29,615 nt of DNA from an uncultured Clostridia bacterium (GTDB lineage Bacteria > Bacillota > Clostridia > TANB77 > CAG-508). The first letter of the stretch is position 1; each line of letters begins with the position of its first letter. Location of the stretch: positions 1-29,615 of the forward strand of contig CAKPSX010000018.1 in the NCBI GenBank assembly GCA_934184665.1, given 5' to 3'. Both the position numbers and the translations under genes were made by a program. The notes below the pieces were generated by a model. That model made no database searches and was not told the origin of the DNA. It was given only the letters and a program-made list of their open reading frames with translations. Below are positions 24,870-29,615 of the stretch, in pieces.

Positions 24870-25799
24870 TTGGAATTTAAGCATAAGCCAGTATTGTTAG
24901 AACAAACAATTGAAGGACTAAATATAAAAAAAGATGGAATCTATGTAGATGGAACATTAGGTGGTGCAGGACATAGCAAAGAAATAATAAAAAGATTATC
25001 AAACAAAGGATTATTGATAGGAATAGATAGAGATGAAGATGCACTAAAAGCCGCAAAAGAAAATTTAAAAGAATTTCAAAATGTTAAATATATACATGGA
25101 AACCATGATGAAATAAATGAGATATTAAATGAAGTAAAAATAGAACAAGTTGACGGAATATTGCTTGATTTAGGAGTTTCATCATATCAATTAGATGAAA
25201 GAGAAAGAGGATTCAGCTATTTGGGGAATAACCAACTAGATATGAGAATGGACAGAACACAAGAATTAACTGCAAAAAAAGTTGTAAACCAATATACTGA
25301 GGAAGAGCTAGCAAACCTAATATATGAATATGGTGAAGAACGATTTTCAAGACAAATAGCCAAAAACATATGCAAATATAGAAAAGAAAAAGAAATCGAA
25401 ACAACAGAAGAATTAGTAAATATAATAGAAAAATCTATTCCAGCATTTGCTAAAAAAGATGGACATCCTGCTAAAAGGACATTTCAAGCAATAAGAATAG
25501 AAGTAAATAATGAAATAAAACCAATATATGATACGGTTATGCAATGTATTCAACATTTAAAACCACAAGGAAGATTATGTATAATAACATTTCACTCATT
25601 AGAAGATAGAGCTGTAAAAAAGGCCTATACAGATGCTGAGGGAAAATGTACATGTCCAAAAGATTTACCATATTGTGTATGTGGTGCAAAATCACAAGGA
25701 AAGATAATAAACAAAAAACCAATAATAGCTACAGAAGAAGAACAAAAAGAAAATTCAAGATCTAAAAGTGCAAAACTAAGAATTTTCGAGAAAAAATAG
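24870..25799 (+). CDS. rsmH: 16S rRNA (cytosine1402-N4)-methyltransferase
   Basis: A 309-residue SAM-dependent methyltransferase (MraW). TTG at 24870 follows AGAGGTGA and gives MEFKHKPVLLEQT, the family's usual opening. SAM-binding motif I is DGTLGGAGHS; further signatures are GILLDLGVSSYQLDERERGF, LDMRMD and the C-terminal FHSLEDR. A short Cys-rich segment (KCTCPKDLPYCVCG) near the C-terminus is typical of Firmicutes homologues. Immediately upstream of ftsL in the division cluster. Confidence 0.96.
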   Translation: MEFKHKPVLLEQTIEGLNIKKDGIYVDGTLGGAGHSKEIIKRLSNKGLLIGIDRDEDALKAAKENLKEFQNVKYIHGNHDEINEILNEVKIEQVDGILLDLGVSSYQLDERERGFSYLGNNQLDMRMDRTQELTAKKVVNQYTEEELANLIYEYGEERFSRQIAKNICKYRKEKEIETTEELVNIIEKSIPAFAKKDGHPAKRTFQAIRIEVNNEIKPIYDTVMQCIQHLKPQGRLCIITFHSLEDRAVKKAYTDAEGKCTCPKDLPYCVCGAKSQGKIINKKPIIATEEEQKENSRSKSAKLRIFEKK

Positions 25800-25821
25800 A
25801 GTACAAAGGAGGTGAGTAACA

Positions 25822-26352
25822 ATGCCAAGAGCGTCATATCAGTATGGAACAAGTCCACGTAAATATGAACCAGAATATACTAATAAAAGAACCAAGAAAT
25901 CAGAAGTATCTAGTAAAAAAGCTTCAACAACTAGAGAAGAAATAAAAAGAAATCTTGAAAAACAAAGAGCAAAAAAAGCAGAAGAAAGAATGAAAAAGGT
26001 AAAACAAGTTATATTGGTAGTGACGATATTTGGAATGTTACTTACAGTAAGTTATAGAGAAATATCTATTATGGAAATGTTTAATCATAAAAAAGATTTA
26101 GAGAGCCAATTGGCTGTTATAGAAAAAGAAAATGGACAAGTAGAAAAAAACATAAAAGAAGTAGAGAGCACACTAGATTGGAATAAAATCAAACAAGTTG
26201 CCACAGAACAACTTGGAATGCAATCAAAAGCAGGTAAACCACTTGATTTAGAAAAAACAGATTTTGTAGAAACAGAAAATAAATACATAAAAGAAGATAA
26301 AACAAGTGCTGCAGAAAAAATTGTTGAATTTATAATTGATCATACTAAGTAA
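25822..26352 (+). CDS. ftsL: FtsL-like cell division protein
   Basis: A 176-residue bitopic membrane protein. A long, basic cytoplasmic N-terminus (residues 1-60) precedes one membrane segment (~61-80), then a coiled coil (LESQLAVIEKENGQVEKNIKEVES). The short motif ATEQLGMQ follows, as in FtsL/FtsB-type proteins of the divisome. Sequence conservation is always low in this family, so position after rsmH is the main support. AAAGGAGGTGA precedes the ATG. No penicillin-binding protein gene follows; the cluster stops here at a terminator. Confidence 0.78.
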   Translation: MPRASYQYGTSPRKYEPEYTNKRTKKSEVSSKKASTTREEIKRNLEKQRAKKAEERMKKVKQVILVVTIFGMLLTVSYREISIMEMFNHKKDLESQLAVIEKENGQVEKNIKEVESTLDWNKIKQVATEQLGMQSKAGKPLDLEKTDFVETENKYIKEDKTSAAEKIVEFIIDHTK

Positions 26353-26406
26353 ACACAGTAGAGAGTAGTATTATGTAATAATGAATCAATATAAAAGTTT
26401 ATTACT

Positions 26407-26446
26407 AAAAAGCTTAAAGTTAGAATTTTAAACTTTAAGCTTTTTT
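26407..26446. terminator. Bidirectional terminator between ftsL and the HD-GYP gene
   Basis: AAAAAGCTTAAAGTT pairs with AACTTTAAGCTTTTT around a short A/T loop, with A and T runs at the outer ends. The stop codon of the minus-strand gene (26428-26430) lies in the loop region. Confidence 0.85.
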
Positions 26447-27360
26447 ATTGTTTTAATTTCGTTTTTTAATTCATCTAAAGACTTTTCTTTTAAAGAACGA
26501 GCCTCTTTAATTTCTTGATATAAATTATCAAACTTTTCTTCAGTTTCATCTTTTTTTAATAACATATTAATATATTCTTGATAATATGCAATATCAGCTT
26601 CTTTTTTAGCAGATTTCTTTTTTTGAATATAACCTTCAATTTTTTTATATCTATTGATTTCTGCACTTAAATAATCAATATAATCCATTGTACATGATAT
26701 TTCATAATCAATATCATCAAGAACAACTTTTATTAGTTTTTTAACAACTTTTTTATTATTTTTACCACTATCAGTAAAACCTGTACCTTTTGGAGCATCT
26801 GGAGAAGGCTTGGTATTATCTATAATTATTTTTAAAGTTTCTGAAATTCCAATATGGCTTTTATATTGTCTTTTACTAACTATTGCATCAAACTCATCAG
26901 CAACTCTTATAATCTGAGCCTCATAAGGTATTTGGCTTTTTACTAACCCTTGAGGATATCCTGTGCCATCAAGTGCCTCATGATGATAATAAGGACCAGC
27001 ATGATATGGACGTAGTTTTTTATCTTTAATACATAATTGATATCCTAAAGTTGTGTGAGTTTTCATTATTTCAAACTCATCAGGAGTTAACTGAGAAGGT
27101 TTTTGCAATATTGAAGCAGGTATAAATAGTTTGCCAATATCATGCAAATAAGCACATATAATGCAATACTCAGTAAAACCTTTTGAACAATGTAATTTTT
27201 TACATAAGTTAGAAGTAAGAGTAGCTACATTTTCACAATGTTTTCTTGTAAAAATATCAAGAGAATCAAGTAAATTTAATTGATATTTTATAGATTCTTC
27301 TAGGTTATATGATTTTAAATATGTTTGGTCATAAAAATCAAATTTTTCTTTTTTATTCAT
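26428..27360 (-). CDS. HD-GYP domain protein
   Basis: A 310-residue soluble protein. The HD-GYP domain covers about residues 30-200: H in RKHCENVATL, YLHDIGKLFIP, KTHTTLGYQL, then HHEALDGTGYPQGL, and RVADEFDAI. The HHE-x2-DG-x-GYP signature of c-di-GMP phosphodiesterases is intact, so enzymatic activity is plausible. There is no receiver domain and no membrane segment. The C-terminal ~100 residues are highly charged and likely coiled-coil (KKIEGYIQKKKSAKKEADI, then EEKFDNLYQEIKEARSLKEK). The ATG at 27360 follows GAGAAAGGAAC. Transcribed on its own. Substrate is inferred from the family. Confidence 0.88.
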   Translation of the reverse strand: MNKKEKFDFYDQTYLKSYNLEESIKYQLNLLDSLDIFTRKHCENVATLTSNLCKKLHCSKGFTEYCIICAYLHDIGKLFIPASILQKPSQLTPDEFEIMKTHTTLGYQLCIKDKKLRPYHAGPYYHHEALDGTGYPQGLVKSQIPYEAQIIRVADEFDAIVSKRQYKSHIGISETLKIIIDNTKPSPDAPKGTGFTDSGKNNKKVVKKLIKVVLDDIDYEISCTMDYIDYLSAEINRYKKIEGYIQKKKSAKKEADIAYYQEYINMLLKKDETEEKFDNLYQEIKEARSLKEKSLDELKNEIKTIKKLKV

Positions 27361-27505
27361 TTCTTTTGTTCCTTTCTCAAAGTTTAAACAAGCTACAAAA
27401 AGTATAACATAAACAATAAAAAAATACTACATATATTAGTTAAAAAGTTGTACATAAATTTTTCCATAATGGCATAAGTATTAAAAAAGAAACAACGGTT
27501 AGAGG

Positions 27506-27557
27506 GGTTGAAAACAAAATTTAATTTTTTTTCAACCAGGTTTGTGACTTTAGAAAG
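27506..27557. repeat. Hairpin element before the M23 gene (family copy 3)
   Basis: GGTTGAAAA (27506-27514) pairs with TTTTCAACC (27529-27537) across a 14-base loop that includes AAAATTTAATT. AGGTTTGTGAC follows and leads straight into the AGAAAGGAATGA ribosome binding site. The right half nearly repeats the metK leader. Confidence 0.65.
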
Positions 27558-27571
27558 GAATGAGATCAAAA

Positions 27572-28510
27572 ATGGAAAGAACAATGTCAGTTGAAGACAA
27601 AATAAGAAGAGCAGAAGAAATATATTATAGAAGAAGAAAACAAGAAATTCCAAATATGATAGAAAAAGAACCGATAAAAAGAGAGAAAAAAGATATAAAA
27701 CTATTCAAAAAAATGATTAAACAAATAATTATATGTTTAGCAATATATGGCTGTTTTTATTTAGTTGTAAATAATAATTATATATTTTCAGAAGACTTTA
27801 CAAATAAAACAAAAGAAATTTTATCAAAAGATATAAATTTTGTGGAATTATATTCAATTATTTCAACAAAAGTAAATGATTATATGCAAACACTAAATCA
27901 AGTTAAACCAGCAGGAGAATCGACAGAAGAAACGCAGCAAGAGCAAACCAATTCAGAGGATATACAAAATAATGAAGAAAATATTGGAGGTGCAGAAGAG
28001 GAGCTCACAGAGCAAAACGGAGACAGTAGTATAATAAATGAATCTGTTTTAGAAACAGAAGAAAATATTACAGGAGAAGTGCAATTATCGCAAATGGAAC
28101 AAGATGCAAAATATATAAAAGAAACTGTGAGTTTTACAAAACCAGTAAATGGAGTAATAAGTTCAGCATTCGGAGCGAGGAATCCTACAACAGCAACAGT
28201 GCCGAAAAATCACACAGGAACAGACATTGCAGCAAAATCAGGAACTAAAATAGTTTCTGCAACAGATGGAACAGTAATATTATCATCATCAAAAGGAGAC
28301 TATGGAAAACACCTGAAAATACAAATAAATGACATAATTATTGTATATGCACATTGCAAAAAATTGTATGTAAAAGAAGGAGACAAAGTATCTCAAGGAC
28401 AAGAAATTGCAGAAGTTGGGGCAACAGGGAATGTAACAGGACCGCATTTGCATTTTGAAGTTAGATTTCAGAATAGATATGTAAATCCACAAATGATATT
28501 GGAATTGTAA
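27572..28510 (+). CDS. Membrane-anchored M23 (LytM) peptidase, SpoIVFA-like
   Basis: A 312-residue protein. ATG at 27572 is favoured by spacing from AAAGGAA; an in-frame ATG at 27560 overlaps that site. The cytoplasmic N-terminus is basic, one membrane segment lies at ~48-66, then an acidic Glu/Gln-rich linker (~110-180), and an M23 domain from ~190. Zinc ligands are visible: H214 and D218 (HTGTD) and H294 in H292-L-H294, plus YAHC. The domain is therefore likely catalytically competent, whereas SpoIVFA-type partners can be degenerate. The M50 gene directly downstream makes a SpoIVFA/SpoIVFB-like pair, which in Bacillus controls pro-sigma-K processing. A general envelope endopeptidase role is the alternative. 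Confidence 0.8.
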   Translation: MERTMSVEDKIRRAEEIYYRRRKQEIPNMIEKEPIKREKKDIKLFKKMIKQIIICLAIYGCFYLVVNNNYIFSEDFTNKTKEILSKDINFVELYSIISTKVNDYMQTLNQVKPAGESTEETQQEQTNSEDIQNNEENIGGAEEELTEQNGDSSIINESVLETEENITGEVQLSQMEQDAKYIKETVSFTKPVNGVISSAFGARNPTTATVPKNHTGTDIAAKSGTKIVSATDGTVILSSSKGDYGKHLKIQINDIIIVYAHCKKLYVKEGDKVSQGQEIAEVGATGNVTGPHLHFEVRFQNRYVNPQMILEL

Positions 28511-28512
28511 AT

Positions 28513-28584
28513 GTTGAAAAGTAATTGCAATTTTAGACTGCATCAAAATTTAATTCTTTTTCAACTAAGTTTGCACAACTTGGA
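28513..28584. repeat. Hairpin element between M23 and M50 genes (family copy 4)
   Basis: The left arm at 28513-28536 (GTTGAAAAGTAATT...TTTTAG) pairs with CAAAATTTAATTC...CAAC at 28544-28565 at about 19 positions, around ACTGCAT. The right arm is nearly identical to that at 217-239. The tail TAAGTTTGCACAAC follows. It begins two bases after the M23 stop codon. Confidence 0.65.
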
Positions 28585-28617
28585 ATGTTGAAAAATATTG
28601 AAAGAAAGAGAGCAAAT

Positions 28618-29235
28618 ATGAGAATTAGAATAGATTTAAAAATCTTTATTTTTTTGGCTTTATTTTATATAACTAATCAGATACAAATATATTTAACAAT
28701 AATGTTTTTTTGTATAATTCATGAATTAGGACATGTAATAGTAGGGCTTATATTTAAAATGATACCTGAGAAAATTGAGCTAATACCTTGTGGTTTAAAT
28801 GCATCATTTAGAACAAATATAAGAGATACAAATGTAAAGATAGGAAAAGGTACATTATTAGAATTAAAAATGATATTAGTGGCAATGGCAGGACCATTAG
28901 TAAGTCTAATACTTGCGATATTATATACACAATTTGAACCATTTTACATATCAAAACAAGATGCAATTTATTCAAATATCTTAATTTTTATATTTAACAT
29001 ATTGCCAATTTATCCACTAGATGGAGGCAGGATACTAAAAGGAATTTTACATATTATTTTTGGAAAAGAAATATCATTAAACCTAATAAATAAAATCTCA
29101 AACATAAATATGATATTACTTACAGTCATAAGCAGTGTGACAATCTACTATTTCAAAAATATAGCAATATTCTTAGTATGTATATTTTTATGGATTGTAA
29201 CATGGCAAGAAAACAAAAAATCAATGTTATGCTGA
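28618..29235 (+). CDS. spoIVFB: M50 site-2 metalloprotease, SpoIVFB-like
   Basis: A 205-residue polytopic membrane protease. The zinc motif HELGH is at residues 35-39 within a membrane helix, and the second ligand is in YPLDGGRILKG (D135). About five or six hydrophobic segments are seen. The compact size and the preceding membrane LytM-domain gene match SpoIVFB. The start at 28618 (MRIRIDLKIF) puts the first helix at the N-terminus; an in-frame ATG at 28585 would add 11 basic residues and lies at the edge of the hairpin element. Whether it cleaves pro-sigma-K here is inferred; no CBS domain is present. Confidence 0.8.
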   Translation: MRIRIDLKIFIFLALFYITNQIQIYLTIMFFCIIHELGHVIVGLIFKMIPEKIELIPCGLNASFRTNIRDTNVKIGKGTLLELKMILVAMAGPLVSLILAILYTQFEPFYISKQDAIYSNILIFIFNILPIYPLDGGRILKGILHIIFGKEISLNLINKISNINMILLTVISSVTIYYFKNIAIFLVCIFLWIVTWQENKKSMLC

Positions 29236-29283
29236 AAAATAAGCCAATTGGAAAGTAAATCATATTAAAAAACAAAACAAAAA

Positions 29284-29339
29284 TGCACCCAAAAATAATT
29301 GCAAAATATATTGACTAATGGGTGCAATTTTGGTATTAT
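29284..29339 (+). promoter_or_regulatory. Promoter with overlapping inverted repeat
   Basis: TTGACT (29311-29316), 17-base spacer, TATTAT (29334-29339): a good sigma-A promoter. TGCACCC (29284-29290) and GGGTGCA (29320-29326) form an inverted repeat, extended by A/T-rich flanks with one mismatch. The right half lies in the promoter spacer, so a dimeric repressor could bind here. Confidence 0.55.
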
Positions 29340-29577
29340 AATTTTGAAATAATTCTATGTTTAAAATGTAATGAAATTGGTAATAATAAATATAGAAATT
29401 TTGAGTGCGAAGTCTGAAAAGCATTAAAATATTTTGCGATATGTGCTATAAGATTAATTTTAGAAAGATAAAATATAGTTTTGTGAAATTGGTTTTATAG
29501 CAAAATGTGAGCAAGAAAATGTGGAAAACTTGTAGTAAGATTTAGCAAAAAATCAAAATTCGAAGGAGAAAATGTAG
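29340..29577 (+). other. Long untranslated leader of the last gene
   Basis: About 235 bases between the promoter and the ATG at 29578, with no convincing open frame. TGCTATAA (29444-29451) and TTATAGCA (29495-29502) can pair over a 43-base loop. No known riboswitch was recognised. The length leaves room for a structured regulatory leader. Confidence 0.4.
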
Positions 29578-29615
29578 ATGGAAACTAGAATTGAGAAGAT
29601 GAGTCTTGAAACCCT
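29578..29615 (+). CDS. 5' end of an unidentified gene, cut by the window edge
   Basis: Twelve codons, METRIEKMSLET, run off the end. AAGGAG at 29563-29568 lies nine bases before the ATG, a good ribosome binding site. Too short to identify. Confidence 0.55.
   Translation, partial: METRIEKMSLET

Overview
The window is a very AT-rich chromosomal segment whose gene content and order point to a low-GC Firmicute of the class Clostridia, probably an uncultured gut-type lineage. The signs are the adk-map-infA-rpmJ-rpsM-rpsK-rpsD-rpoA-rplQ order, an S-box (SAM-I) riboswitch before metK, an mraZ-rsmH-ftsL division cluster, a spoIVFA/spoIVFB-like pair, near-exclusive use of AGA for arginine, strong AGGAGG-type ribosome binding sites and frequent TTG starts. 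No rRNA, tRNA, CRISPR array, transposase or integrase was seen.

Layout. 1-1700: a strong terminator closes an upstream transcript. It is followed by a structured inverted repeat and a membrane-anchored FGE-sulfatase/C-type-lectin-fold protein. The last ~40 codons of that gene look like the variable region of a diversity-generating retroelement (DGR) target, with no reverse transcriptase in view. 1730-6953: adenylate kinase, methionine aminopeptidase, IF-1 and the alpha-operon ribosomal proteins with RNA polymerase alpha, including a heavily structured leader before rpsM and an enlarged L17. 6949-8273: promoter, SAM riboswitch, terminator and metK. 8342-9208: two small membrane-anchored proteins, one pilin-like and one short glycosyltransferase-like. 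9284-19679: a RecD2-type helicase and a 2,682-residue cyclic beta-1,2-glucan synthase-like enzyme. 19712-22841: asnS on the minus strand, divergent from a WG-repeat protein. 22903-26352: a cysteine desulfurase whose start codon sits inside a perfect hairpin, then mraZ with its operator repeats, rsmH and ftsL. 26428-29235: an HD-GYP protein on the minus strand, then a membrane M23 protein and an M50 protease resembling the SpoIVFA/SpoIVFB pair. The window ends with a promoter-like inverted repeat, a long leader and the first 12 codons of another gene.

How it fits together. Most genes are housekeeping: translation, transcription, SAM synthesis, Asn-tRNA charging, sulfur mobilisation and the division/wall cluster. 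The accessory content most worth attention is the candidate DGR target, the very large glucan synthase, and a family of hairpins ending near CAACC-N-RGTTTGTG that precedes several unrelated genes (FGE gene, rsmH, M23, M50, and a half copy before metK). All functional calls come from reading motifs by eye; no database search was run.
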